Assembly: GCF_007859755.1 (NCBI RefSeq)
Contig: NZ_SJPF01000007.1
Span: 21,691-85,690, forward strand
Direction: 5' to 3'
DNA from: Blastopirellula retiformator
Lineage (GTDB): Bacteria; Planctomycetota; Planctomycetia; Pirellulales; Pirellulaceae
DNA: 64,000 nucleotides
The translations under genes were made by a program, and so were the position numbers. The first letter of the stretch is position 1; the number at the start of each line of letters is the position of its first letter. The notes under the pieces were generated by a model. The model searched no databases and was not told the DNA's origin. It saw nothing but the letters and a program-made list of their open reading frames with translations. Below are positions 27,075-37,265 of the stretch, in pieces.

Positions 27075-28016
27075 TTGAACCTGAACCAACGCGCCTTTGA
27101 ACTCGCCCAGGCGATTGTCGATCAGCCTGAGCAATACCAGGCCGCCATTCTGACCGCCGAATGCGGCGTGCAGTTGATCGATGTCGGCGTCAATGCGCCC
27201 GGTGGACAAGAGGCGGGCCGCAAGCTGGCCGAGGTTTGCCTGGCGGGACTGGCCGACGTCAACTTCACGCTCGGCAGCCTGGAAGGGATTCCGCTGGATG
27301 TGCATGTCAAAACCGAGCAACCGGTCGTCGCCTGCATGGGTTCGCAATACGCCGGTTGGAAAATCTTGCACGGCGATTTCTTCGCGATGGCGTCGGGGCC
27401 GATGCGGGCCATCGCCGGCAAAGAGCCGCTAATCACCAAGCTCGACCTTGCCGAGTCGGCCGACGTGGCGGTTGGCGTGCTCGAAACGTCGCAGCTGCCC
27501 CCCGACGACGTTTGCCGCGAGATCGCCAAGCAATGCGGCGTCGAGCCAAGCCAATTGCGGCTGCTGGTCGCCCGCACCGCCAGCATCGCCGGTCATGTGC
27601 AGATCGTCGCGCGGAGCGTTGAAACGGCGCTGCACAAACTACACGAACTGAAGTTCGACCTGCGCAAGATCGTCAAGGCCGAAGGCTTCGCGCCGCTGCC
27701 GCCGATCGCCGCCAATGACGTGCAAGGGATCGGCCGCACCAACGACGCGATCCTCTATGGCGGGCAAGTAACGCTGTGGGTCGACGCCGACGACGAACAG
27801 ATCCTGGAAGCGGGACAGCAACTTCCCAGCAATAGCTCGCCGGCGTACGGCACGCCGTTCGAGAAAATCTTACGGGACGCCAACTTCGATTTCTATCAGA
27901 TCGATCCGATGCTCTTCAGCCCAGCGCAAGTGACCTTAATGAATGTGAACAATGAGCAATTGCACACGTTTGGGGAAACGTCGGAACCGCTGCTGAAAGA
28001 AAGCTTCGAGCTGTAG
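27075..28016 (+). CDS. mch: Methenyltetrahydromethanopterin cyclohydrolase
   Basis: 313 residues. Characteristic motifs include VGVNAPGGQEAGRKLAEVCL, ACMGSQYAGW, FFAMASGPMRA and GRTNDAILYGG. The enzyme interconverts methenyl- and formyl-H4MPT in the archaeal-type C1 pathway, which planctomycetes are known to share with methylotrophs. No ATG lies near the conserved start; TTG at 27075 is preceded by GGAG at 27063-27066 with an 8-base gap, so it is chosen. A longer open frame upstream only reads through the repeat. An ATP-grasp ligase gene lies 2.8 kb downstream; other pathway genes are not seen. Confidence 0.93.
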   Translation: MNLNQRAFELAQAIVDQPEQYQAAILTAECGVQLIDVGVNAPGGQEAGRKLAEVCLAGLADVNFTLGSLEGIPLDVHVKTEQPVVACMGSQYAGWKILHGDFFAMASGPMRAIAGKEPLITKLDLAESADVAVGVLETSQLPPDDVCREIAKQCGVEPSQLRLLVARTASIAGHVQIVARSVETALHKLHELKFDLRKIVKAEGFAPLPPIAANDVQGIGRTNDAILYGGQVTLWVDADDEQILEAGQQLPSNSSPAYGTPFEKILRDANFDFYQIDPMLFSPAQVTLMNVNNEQLHTFGETSEPLLKESFEL

Positions 28017-28173
28017 TGTTGTCTTTTTTTAGGTCGGGTGCAGCGAAGCGCAACCCAACAATGCGGCTGCAAGTGCACTTGCGAGCGCAGAAGGTGGGTT
28101 ACGTAAGCGTGTGCGCGTGAACCTTGAAATTCAAGCGTTCTCGCGCCTACTCCACCACCCTACAAGAAGAAAA

Positions 28174-30018
28174 TTAGCGAAGGTCTTCGCTGGGCTGCGC
28201 GGCGATGACTTCGACGCCGCCGATGACCGACTGCAGACGATCGAAGGCGACTCCGGTCAGAATCAGCGGATCGAGTTGGCGGATCATCACTTCGCGCTTG
28301 TCGTTGGTCACCGCGACCCACTGTCCGTCGGCCGAAATCGCGGCCGCTTCGATATGACCAGCGACTTGCGGCAACTTGACGCCGAGGGCCACTTCATCTT
28401 CGCCACCGAGAATCGTCCGGCGAACCAGACCATGCTCATCGACCGACGCCAAGGCGCCATCCGGCAGGAAGCGGATCAGCTGGATTGGCTGTTCATGACC
28501 GAAGACCGGCGTGGTCGTGCCGAGGTTCCAGTTGATGACTTTCAGATCGCCCCGTTCGCCACCGATGGCGACGTTTCCTTTGGCGAAATCAACGTCCGCC
28601 GCCAGCGGCATGATCTTGAAGGTGGCGATCGTGTCGGGGCGGATCATCTCGCCCAGTTCCCATCGGCGAACGACGCACTCGCCGCCGCGACCACTTTCCG
28701 AGACAGTCACCAGTTGCGAGCTATCGGCCGAGAAGACGACCCGATCGGTCAGTCCATGCTGAGCCCGCATCGCGACGGTCATCCGGTCGCCGCTCTTCGG
28801 GTTCAGCCGCCACAGCTGAACGAATCCGTCGGCCGACGAGGTAAACGCCCAACGTCCGTCAGGGCTGAGCTGCGCCGCATGGACGCGCCCGAAGTGCTGC
28901 CCCAAGGTTTGCACCACTTGCGGCTGTCCCTTGGCCTGCAGATCCCACAGCAAGATTTCGCTCGGGCTGCCGGGCGCCGCTTGGGCGCCCGAGAGGAGCC
29001 AACGAGAGTCAGCGCTGAAGTCGATCGACAGGACCCGTTCGTCATGCCCAGACAGCACGACCGGCGACTGCGCCACTTCGCTGCTGCTGACGTCCCACAA
29101 GCAGATCGAAGCGTCAAAGCTGGCGGTCGCCAATTGCCGCGAGTTGGGAGAGAATTTGACCTGGCTGACGCGGCTCCAGTGGGCTTCCAGCGGGATTGAA
29201 ATCCGCCGGCCGTCAAGGCTGTGCAAGATCGCGCGATTGTCATCGCCGCCGCTGGCCCACAGCGTGCCGTCGTTGCTGAACGCGATCGAGCGGATCGCGT
29301 CGCTGTGCCCGGTTGGGCGAATCAGCGATTGGTCTTGCAGCTGGTCGAATAGCACCTGCACGGCGCCGGCCGCCGGAAAATGTCGCGAATCGCGGGCAAT
29401 CTGGACCGATTCGGCCGCGAGCATCAGCGAACGTTGCGGCGCCGCTTGTTCAAGCCGCGTCGCTTCGTCGGCTAGTCGCAGCGAGAGATCGCGGCGGGCG
29501 TCAAGCCGCGCTTGATCAAGCTGTTTGCCGAGCGCCCTCGATTTGATCTGGGCCGAGTCGACCAGCAACCGAAGCTCTTCGTCGCGCTCTTGGGCCAGCT
29601 TCTGCGTCGTTTGATGGGCGACTCGTTCGTCCGCCAATTGCCGCTGCGCGACGACGCTGCTTTGCATGGAATGGGCCGCGATCGCCGAGACGCCCAGTAG
29701 CGCGATCAGAAAACAGGTAACCGCTCCCCAGTTTTCTTGGGCCCAGCGAGAAAGACGGAGCGAGATCGGCGCCGCTTTCCGCTCGATCGGCTTGCCGGCC
29801 AACCAACGATCAAGCTGATCTTCGTCCGGCTCGTCATCACACAGCGGTCCGCTGCGGGCGGGCGCCAGCTCTGGTAGCGGATCGCGCTGTTGCGCAACTT
29901 CGATCGACAAGCCGCAACTGTGGCAATTCCACAAATCGCGGATGCTATCTTCGTCGCGCTGGAGCGCTGTTCCGCAGAGCGGACAATCAGCTTTGCGACT
30001 CTGTAGCCCCGTTTGCAT
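28174..30018 (-). CDS. Zinc-ribbon, membrane-anchored WD40-repeat protein
   Basis: 614 residues. Zinc ribbon with Cys12, Cys15, Cys32, Cys35 (CPLC ... CHSC); a membrane helix at about 99-117 (CFLIALLGVSAIAAH); a coiled coil at about 120-190; and a C-terminal beta propeller from about 235 with WD40 repeats (GHSDAIRSIAFSNDGTLWAS; GHDERVLSIDFSADSRWLLS). Topology would put the propeller outside and the ribbon inside the cell. It lacks the kinase domain that often accompanies such propellers in planctomycetes. A scaffold or sensor role is likely; partner unknown. Confidence 0.8.
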   Translation of the reverse strand: MQTGLQSRKADCPLCGTALQRDEDSIRDLWNCHSCGLSIEVAQQRDPLPELAPARSGPLCDDEPDEDQLDRWLAGKPIERKAAPISLRLSRWAQENWGAVTCFLIALLGVSAIAAHSMQSSVVAQRQLADERVAHQTTQKLAQERDEELRLLVDSAQIKSRALGKQLDQARLDARRDLSLRLADEATRLEQAAPQRSLMLAAESVQIARDSRHFPAAGAVQVLFDQLQDQSLIRPTGHSDAIRSIAFSNDGTLWASGGDDNRAILHSLDGRRISIPLEAHWSRVSQVKFSPNSRQLATASFDASICLWDVSSSEVAQSPVVLSGHDERVLSIDFSADSRWLLSGAQAAPGSPSEILLWDLQAKGQPQVVQTLGQHFGRVHAAQLSPDGRWAFTSSADGFVQLWRLNPKSGDRMTVAMRAQHGLTDRVVFSADSSQLVTVSESGRGGECVVRRWELGEMIRPDTIATFKIMPLAADVDFAKGNVAIGGERGDLKVINWNLGTTTPVFGHEQPIQLIRFLPDGALASVDEHGLVRRTILGGEDEVALGVKLPQVAGHIEAAAISADGQWVAVTNDKREVMIRQLDPLILTGVAFDRLQSVIGGVEVIAAQPSEDLR

Positions 30019-30305
30019 TTCGATTCCGCCTGCCCGTCGACGATGCTGTCCCCAAAATCTGACTACCTGGCCCTTTTCGCCAAATAACAGTCTTCTCCGA
30101 TATACGGAGATGATCGGGTTTTAATGGGCGGCGTGCGGCATGAAAGGAAGCCAGGTGGGACAGCCACCTTGGCTGACAAACCTTCGCCAATCGCCACAGT
30201 CTGCGGGGTCGCTTCTAGCTTGCCAAGAAACGTGGGCAGGACGAGCTGTGATAGCACGTCCTGCCGAGGTTTTCGTCGCCCAATTCTAGGCCGCAATCCT
30301 GGAAA

Positions 30306-30674
30306 CTAGGCTGCCCGGCGTCGCGGAGTGATGCCAGGCTGCTTGTCGGAGAGGTCGTCGGATTTGATTCCCCACGAAGCCTTTTTGTTCTGCAAGGCTT
30401 CCAGCAGTTCGGTGAGCGTAACGGTGCGATTTTCGATTTCCAGCGGAATCTCACTGCCCGGATCGCAGTAGAGATCGACCGCGTCATCTTCACTCATTAG
30501 ATGATCTAGATCGCGAAGCAGGCCGTCGCGAACGGCTTGGCGAACCAGGTGGCCGCGCGAGGCCGCCACGCTGCGTCCAGCGTCGCCCAAGTTTTCGTTG
30601 GCGCGCTGCACGAGAGCCGGCAGGTATTCGCTCGGAATTTCGACGGTTTTCGGTACGTAGACTTTGACTTGCAT
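30306..30674 (-). CDS. Hypothetical protein
   Basis: 122 residues from MQVKVYVPKTVEIPSEYL. The N-terminal part looks like a small strand-helix unit, followed by charged helices (LVRQAVRDGLLRDLDHLMSE) and a Lys/Arg-rich tail. No family is recognised. It is divergent from the ATP-grasp gene. The upstream Met at 30734 would add 20 unlikely residues. The 30019-30305 interval is intergenic with nothing clear in it. Confidence 0.55.
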   Translation of the reverse strand: MQVKVYVPKTVEIPSEYLPALVQRANENLGDAGRSVAASRGHLVRQAVRDGLLRDLDHLMSEDDAVDLYCDPGSEIPLEIENRTVTLTELLEALQNKKASWGIKSDDLSDKQPGITPRRRAA

Positions 30675-30854
30675 TTTTTCGGTTCCCGACCCTGAACGAT
30701 GACTTCGACTCGCTGCCCTTGGATTTGCGGCCATGGGATCGCGTGCATATGATTCTGTGCACTATGGTGATCGGCAGTTTGACTCTAACGATTGAAGCGA
30801 TTGTTCCCTTTTTCCTGATTATTCCAATCGGCGCCCAACGACTGGCAATTACCT

Positions 30855-31763
30855 GTGCCCAAGACCCCTCTCCAGATTGGCCTGCTCGCCGCTTCCGATA
30901 GCTGGTACGCCCAGGATCTCGCCCGGGCGGCCGCCGCTTTTTCCAATCTTTCGGTCACGCCGGTCGACTTCCGCCGCCTGCAGGCTTCGCTAAGTGCGCA
31001 GCCCGGCTTTTGGTACGGCGACCAGCTAGACGCCCAGCAGCTACAGGCCCTGCTGGTTCGCACCATGCCGCTGGGCAGCTTAGAGCAGGTCATCTACCGC
31101 ATGAATTGGCTGGCCGAGTACCAGCAGCAGGGGGCGGTCGTGCTGAACGCCCCCCGCAGTCTCGAGATCGCGATCGACAAGTATCTGACCCTGTCGCGAT
31201 TGGCGGCCCGGCGGATCTTGGTTCCCGAGACTTATCTATGTGAAACGTGGGAAGACGCCCTGGCAGCGTACGAAGCGCTGGGGGGGGACGTCGTCGTCAA
31301 ACCGCTGTTTGGAGGCGAAGGCCGCGGCATTTTACGGGTCGAATCGCCCGACTTGGCCGAGCGGGTCTTCAAGACGTTGTCGCGGACCGACTCGGTGCTG
31401 TTCCTGCAGAAGTTCGTCCCGCATGACGGCTACGACATTCGGGTGCTGGTGATCGGCGGCAAAACGTGGGGAATGACCCGCCATAACGAGCACGATTGGC
31501 GGACCAACGTACAGCGGGGCGCCGCCAGTCGACCGCACACTCCCACGCCCCAGCAGTTGGAAATCGCCCTGGCGGCGGTCGACCGGCTGCAGTTGGACAT
31601 GGCGGGGGTCGACCTGCTGCCTGGCCGAGACGGCAACCTTTATCTGCTGGAGGTCAACGGCGTGCCGGGCTGGAAGGCGCTGGCCCGCACTTGCGAGATC
31701 GACATCGCCGCCGAAGTACTTTCCCACGTTCGGGCGGTTGTCGAGAGCCGCCGATCGGCCTAG
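30855..31763 (+). CDS. RimK-like ATP-grasp ligase
   Basis: 302 residues from GTG 30855. The ATP-grasp fold shows in VVVKPLFGGEGRGILRVES (glycine-rich nucleotide loop), the DIRVLVIGG strand, and the Mg site LLEVNGVPGWKAL. RimK-type ligases attach glutamate or other amino acids; homologues make the glutamyl tail of tetrahydromethanopterin in methanogens and methylotrophs. With mch 2.8 kb away, a role in H4MPT cofactor synthesis is a reasonable inference, but an unrelated ligase cannot be excluded. It is the first gene of the plus-strand series that continues into the Ole genes, 45 bp before oleC. Confidence 0.85.
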   Translation: MPKTPLQIGLLAASDSWYAQDLARAAAAFSNLSVTPVDFRRLQASLSAQPGFWYGDQLDAQQLQALLVRTMPLGSLEQVIYRMNWLAEYQQQGAVVLNAPRSLEIAIDKYLTLSRLAARRILVPETYLCETWEDALAAYEALGGDVVVKPLFGGEGRGILRVESPDLAERVFKTLSRTDSVLFLQKFVPHDGYDIRVLVIGGKTWGMTRHNEHDWRTNVQRGAASRPHTPTPQQLEIALAAVDRLQLDMAGVDLLPGRDGNLYLLEVNGVPGWKALARTCEIDIAAEVLSHVRAVVESRRSA

Positions 31764-31808
31764 ATTACCGAGCTTTGACCCTGTTCCCTTCTACCTGCGG
31801 TAAGTATT

Positions 31809-33497
31809 GTGGCGACCGCCGCTTCGACCTCCACTAAGAATGTCGGCTCTCTCTTGGCGCAAGTCGCCCAAGAGCGCGGCGACGCCGTCGCCATCGCCAC
31901 GCCAGCTCGCCGCGGCAAGGATGGCCGGCGGGTCTATCAAACGATTACCTTCGCCGAGTTGGAAGCGGACAGCACGCGCCTGGCCGCTGGTCTGGCCGAG
32001 TTGGGCGTGACGCCCGGCACCCGGCTCGCGCTGCTGGTGAAACCGAGCATCGACTTCGTGTCGCTCGTCTTCGCCTTATTTAAGGTGGGCGCGGTTAGCG
32101 TCTTGATCGACCCCGGCATGGGGCGGAAGAATCTGCTGCGGTGCCTGGATCAGGTCGAGCCGGAAGGGTTTGTGGCGATCTCGATCGTGCAGGCGGTTCG
32201 CGTTCTGATGGGGCGGCGCTACGCCCAAGCGAAGAAGAACGTCACGGTCGGCCGCCGCTGGTTTTGGGGGGGCGCGACGATTGACGACTTGCGGAAAGCG
32301 GACGCCAGCGGCTTTCAGACGTTCGCCGCGGCCGATGACGACCCCGCGGCGATTATCTTCACCACCGGCAGTACCGGTCCGCCGAAAGGCGTGCTCTTTC
32401 GGCATGAAGGTTTTTACGAGCAGGTCCAGCAGATCCGCGATCGGTACGAGATCGCCCCCGGCGAAGTCGACTTGCCTGGCTTTCCGCTGTTCGGGCTGTT
32501 CAACAGCGCGATGGGCGTGACGTCGGTCATTCCGGAAATGGACGCCAGTCGTCCGGCGTCGGTCAATCCGCTCAACATCATCGAACCAATCCACGATTGG
32601 CAGATCTCGCAGTCGTTCGCCTCGCCGGCGGTTTGGAACAAGGTAAGCCTCTACTGCGAGCAGCATCAGATTCAACTGCCAACGCTCAAGCGGGTCTTGT
32701 CGGCCGGGGCGCCAGTTCCGCCCCATGTGTTGCGGCGGATGAAGAGCGTCATTCATCCCGAAGGCGACATCCACACGCCGTACGGCGCGACCGAGGCGCT
32801 GCCGATCGCGTCGATCGCCGCCAGCGAAGTTTTGGGCGGAACCGAACTCGAGTCGCAGCAAGGCGCCGGCACGTGCGTCGGTCGCCGCTTCAGCGGGATC
32901 CAGTGGCGGGTCATCCGCATCAGCGACGCGCCGATCGAAACGCTCGATCAATGTGAAGAAGTCGCCGCCGGGGAAATCGGCGAACTGATCGTCTCGGGGC
33001 CGGTCGTCACGCGGCGCTATTTCACCAGCGAAGAAGCGACGCGTCTGGCCAAAATCACCGATGGCGAGCGGATCTGGCACCGGATGGGAGACGTTGGTTA
33101 TCTCGATGCCGAAGACCGCTTTTGGTTCTGCGGCCGGAAGGCGCATCGCGTGCAAACGCCTGATGGCGACATGTACACGATTCCGTGCGAAGCGATCGCC
33201 AACAACCACGACGCGATCTATCGCAGTGCACTGGTGGGCGTAGGTGAGCCGGGCGAGCAGTTTCCGGTGATGATCGTCGAACCATGGCCCGATCGCTATC
33301 CCCAAACAAAGGAGGCGATCGACGCCCTGTTGGCGGAAGTCCGCGAGCGGTGTGCCGCGCATCCGCTGACCGAGACGATCTACGACTTCTTGCTGCATCC
33401 TTCGTTTCCGGTCGATATTCGCCACAATGCGAAGATTTTCCGGGAAAAGCTGGCGGTTTGGGCCGAGGAGCGACTCGACCTGCCGCACCAAGACTAA
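31809..33497 (+). CDS. oleC: OleC-like acyl-AMP ligase / beta-lactone synthetase
   Basis: 562 residues from GTG 31809. The adenylation fold has the P-loop IIFTTGSTGPPKGVLF and the TPYGATEALP motif, with a C-terminal FVVDIRHNAKIFR-like end (VDIRHNAKIFREKL). OleC activates a beta-hydroxy acid with ATP and cyclises it to a beta-lactone in head-to-head hydrocarbon synthesis. Identity as OleC rather than an ordinary fatty-acid ligase rests on overall resemblance and on OleD and OleA being in the same block. OleB is not fused or adjacent. Confidence 0.85.
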   Translation: MATAASTSTKNVGSLLAQVAQERGDAVAIATPARRGKDGRRVYQTITFAELEADSTRLAAGLAELGVTPGTRLALLVKPSIDFVSLVFALFKVGAVSVLIDPGMGRKNLLRCLDQVEPEGFVAISIVQAVRVLMGRRYAQAKKNVTVGRRWFWGGATIDDLRKADASGFQTFAAADDDPAAIIFTTGSTGPPKGVLFRHEGFYEQVQQIRDRYEIAPGEVDLPGFPLFGLFNSAMGVTSVIPEMDASRPASVNPLNIIEPIHDWQISQSFASPAVWNKVSLYCEQHQIQLPTLKRVLSAGAPVPPHVLRRMKSVIHPEGDIHTPYGATEALPIASIAASEVLGGTELESQQGAGTCVGRRFSGIQWRVIRISDAPIETLDQCEEVAAGEIGELIVSGPVVTRRYFTSEEATRLAKITDGERIWHRMGDVGYLDAEDRFWFCGRKAHRVQTPDGDMYTIPCEAIANNHDAIYRSALVGVGEPGEQFPVMIVEPWPDRYPQTKEAIDALLAEVRERCAAHPLTETIYDFLLHPSFPVDIRHNAKIFREKLAVWAEERLDLPHQD

Positions 33498-33532
33498 AAT
33501 AGAAGCGTTCCTCTGCTTGGAGATCCCGCCTG

Positions 33533-34543
33533 ATGCAACTGCGCTGCCCTCACTGTTCGACCGTGCTCGAAATCCAATCGCCTGCCGGTACGCAGGTGCA
33601 GTGCCCTACGTGCAGCGGCGTCTTTGTGGTCCCCGACATGGGCGCTACGACGCCTCCGCCGCCGCTTCCCAATGTATCGCAATCGCCGCAGCCCCCCAAT
33701 CTGTCGGCGCCGCAGTTGCAAACCCGGCCCAACGCCCCTGGGCGAAAGTCGCCGCCGCCGAAGAAGAGCAAGCCGGCCGCAGCGGGCACATCAGCCGGCG
33801 CAGCTGCGGAAGGCTCCGAAGGGGAAGACGAAGAAGTTTCGTTCTTCAACAAGCATCAGAAGCTGATCTTCAACATCGTCGCCGGCGGCGTCGGCGCGGT
33901 GGCGCTGTTCCTGGTCTTTGCGGTCGCCAAGGCGCTGCTGACCGGGGGCGGAGAAGACGCGCCGGTCGCAGAAGTTGCCAACGAAACCAACACCAACGTC
34001 GGCAACAAGATCCAGGAAATCATGGATCGAGCCGAGAACGACGACAGCTTCTATATCAACTGGTCCGACGCGTCGAAGAAGAGCAAGATCCTCGACGGCT
34101 TGAAGGTGAAGGTTCATCACGTCGATTGGGGCGAAGTCCGCGGCCACGACGAACAAGGAGAATTGCAAACCTCCGGACGCCCCTTCATGGTCGTCTATCT
34201 CGAGATCGGCAATCGCTCGGGCAAGCCGATTCACTTCAAGACATGGTACGGCACCGAGTTCAAATCGCCGGCCGGGTTCCGCACGGCGCAGCTGTCGGAT
34301 GAACAGCGAAACATCTACTATCCGACGCGGTTTGACGACATCGCCCGCCTGAAATGGAACACCCCGGAAAAAACGTTCGAGCCGAAAGAGGATGGAACCG
34401 ATTCGATCGTGTTTGACGTCGGCGAAGACTTCAATCCGAAGACGGTGCAAAATCTCTATCTCGACCTGCCGGGTCAGGCAATCGGCGAAGGAGGATCGTT
34501 TCGCTTCAAGATCCCCCGCTCGATGATCCAAGGTCTCGACTAG
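33533..34543 (+). CDS. MJ0042-type zinc-ribbon membrane protein
   Basis: 336 residues. Zinc ribbon Cys5, Cys8, Cys24, Cys27 (CPHC ... CPTC); a Pro-rich linker (PPPPLPNVSQSPQPPNLSAP) and an acidic/basic stretch; one membrane helix at about 110-133; and a soluble C-terminal beta-rich domain ending IPRSMIQGLD. This type is common in planctomycetes and of unknown function. Its place between oleC and oleD with short gaps (35 and 31 bp) is unusual and may mean it is co-expressed with the pathway or only co-transcribed. Confidence 0.75.
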   Translation: MQLRCPHCSTVLEIQSPAGTQVQCPTCSGVFVVPDMGATTPPPPLPNVSQSPQPPNLSAPQLQTRPNAPGRKSPPPKKSKPAAAGTSAGAAAEGSEGEDEEVSFFNKHQKLIFNIVAGGVGAVALFLVFAVAKALLTGGGEDAPVAEVANETNTNVGNKIQEIMDRAENDDSFYINWSDASKKSKILDGLKVKVHHVDWGEVRGHDEQGELQTSGRPFMVVYLEIGNRSGKPIHFKTWYGTEFKSPAGFRTAQLSDEQRNIYYPTRFDDIARLKWNTPEKTFEPKEDGTDSIVFDVGEDFNPKTVQNLYLDLPGQAIGEGGSFRFKIPRSMIQGLD

Positions 34544-34574
34544 CTCTTATTTTGGAAATGGAAAGGCGGTTCTG

Positions 34575-35561
34575 GTGCGCGCGCTCGTCACCGGTGGTGG
34601 AGGATTCTTAGGTCAATATATCGTCGAGCAGCTGCTCGCCCGCGGCGATCAGGTGCGCGTCCTCGGACGCCGCGACTATCCTGATCTCGTTGAGCTGGGG
34701 GTCGAGTGCGTCCGCGGCGATGTGGCCGACGCTAAGATCGTCTCGCAAGCCTGCGCCGGCATGGACATCGTCTATCACACCGCCGCGATCGCCGGTATCT
34801 GGGGACGCTGGGAAGATTTCTACCAGGCCAACGTCGTCGGTACCGAAAACATCATCGCCGCTTGCCACGAGCATGGCATTGGCAAACTTGTTTACACCAG
34901 CAGCCCCAGCGTCACCTTTGACGGCAGCGACCAGAACGGGATCGCCGAGACCGGGCAGTATCCAGACCATTACTTGGCCCATTACCCCCGCAGCAAAGCG
35001 ATCGCCGAGAAAATGGTGCTGAAGGCGAACGAGCCGGGCAAACTGTTGACCTGCGCCCTGCGGCCCCATCTGATTTGGGGCCCCCGCGATCAGCATCTGA
35101 TTCCGCGGCTGCTGGAGCGGGCGAAATCGGGCAAATTGCGGATTGTTGGAAATGGTCGGAATATGGTCGACATGATTTATGTCGAAAACGCCGCCATCGC
35201 CCATCTGCAAGCGGCCGACGCGCTGCGCGAGGGGGGGAAGGTTTGCGGAAAAGCGTACTACCTGAGCCAGGGAGAGCCGGTGATGTGTTGGGTTTGGATC
35301 AACGACCTGCTGAAATTGGCGGAAATTCCTCCCCTAACGCGGAAAATCTCGTATCGCGCCGCTTATGCGATCGGCTGGCTGATGGAATGGGGCTATCGAC
35401 TTTTGGGCAAATATCGCAGCGAACCCCGAATGACCCGCTTTTTGGCGGCTCAGCTGGCGACCAACCACTACTACAACATCGCCGCTGCCCGGCACGATTT
35501 CGGCTTTGAGCCGACAATTAACATCGAGGAAGGGATGCGCCGCCTGGCGAAAACCCTTTGA
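34575..35561 (+). CDS. oleD: OleD-like NAD(P)-dependent 2-alkyl-3-oxoacid reductase
   Basis: 328 residues from GTG 34575. Extended SDR: TGGGGFLG near residues 6-13, TSSPSV, and the catalytic YPRSK with Tyr137 and Lys141. The family is 3-beta-HSD-like; OleD reduces the beta-keto acid made by OleA to the beta-hydroxy acid that OleC then activates. The assignment leans on the neighbouring oleC and on oleA in the same block. A TM-like helix near the C-terminus (RAAYAIGWLMEWGY) is typical of this group. Confidence 0.85.
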   Translation: MRALVTGGGGFLGQYIVEQLLARGDQVRVLGRRDYPDLVELGVECVRGDVADAKIVSQACAGMDIVYHTAAIAGIWGRWEDFYQANVVGTENIIAACHEHGIGKLVYTSSPSVTFDGSDQNGIAETGQYPDHYLAHYPRSKAIAEKMVLKANEPGKLLTCALRPHLIWGPRDQHLIPRLLERAKSGKLRIVGNGRNMVDMIYVENAAIAHLQAADALREGGKVCGKAYYLSQGEPVMCWVWINDLLKLAEIPPLTRKISYRAAYAIGWLMEWGYRLLGKYRSEPRMTRFLAAQLATNHYYNIAAARHDFGFEPTINIEEGMRRLAKTL

Positions 35562-35590
35562 TCGACATCGCTCGATCTGTGGCGCATATC

Positions 35591-35619
35591 TTGTCAACGT
35601 GCAGGGGAATCGGTAGTTT
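35591..35619 (+). promoter_or_regulatory. Candidate promoter for the acyl-chain operon
   Basis: TTGTCA at 35591 and TAGTTT at 35614 with a 17-bp spacer, 34 bp before the ketosynthase start. The -10 match is weak. Confidence 0.3.
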
Positions 35620-35652
35620 GGACTGTTTCTCTGGACCCTTCGGTAGCAGTTC

Positions 35653-36906
<1,254 letters not shown>

Positions 36907-36931
36907 GCGGCAACGCAGGAGATACAACGCA

Positions 36932-37183
36932 GTGACGCCAGCGGAAATTCGTGAGGAAGTTCTAGACATCTTGCGCGACATCGCCCCGGATGACGACATT
37001 TCCGACATCGACGACGCGAAGCCGTTTCGCGAACAGCTCGAACTCGACAGCATGGACTTCCTCGACATCGTCATGGAACTCCGTAAGCGGCACCGCGTGC
37101 AGATTCCGGAAGAAGATTATCCGGAACTCGGTTCGATGGCGAGCACCGTCGCCTATCTCGAGCCCCGCATGAAAGACCTGTAA
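36932..37183 (+). CDS. Acyl carrier protein of the acyl-chain operon
   Basis: 83 residues from GTG 36932. Phosphopantetheine site LDSMDFLD with Ser40, flanked by acidic helices as usual. It follows the ketosynthase by 25 bp and would carry the growing chain. A second, different carrier protein is at 45991, so this one is likely dedicated to the operon. Confidence 0.92.
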   Translation: MTPAEIREEVLDILRDIAPDDDISDIDDAKPFREQLELDSMDFLDIVMELRKRHRVQIPEEDYPELGSMASTVAYLEPRMKDL

Positions 37184-37265
37184 TCAGGCTCATTCGGCAA
37201 GCGGCGTGCGAAAGCGCGCCGCTTCGCCTTCGCTAACAACGTTCGCTTTTCCCAGCTATTGTTCC

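Noticed and set aside
32076-33491. 471-codon minus-strand open frame
   Set aside because: Antisense shadow of oleC; composition is Arg/Asp-rich without domains.
37199-37224. Hairpin AAGCGGCG/CGCCGCTT between the acyl carrier and flavoprotein 1 as a terminator
   Set aside because: No T-run follows and the downstream gene continues the operon; it may be an attenuator, but the evidence is too thin for a feature.
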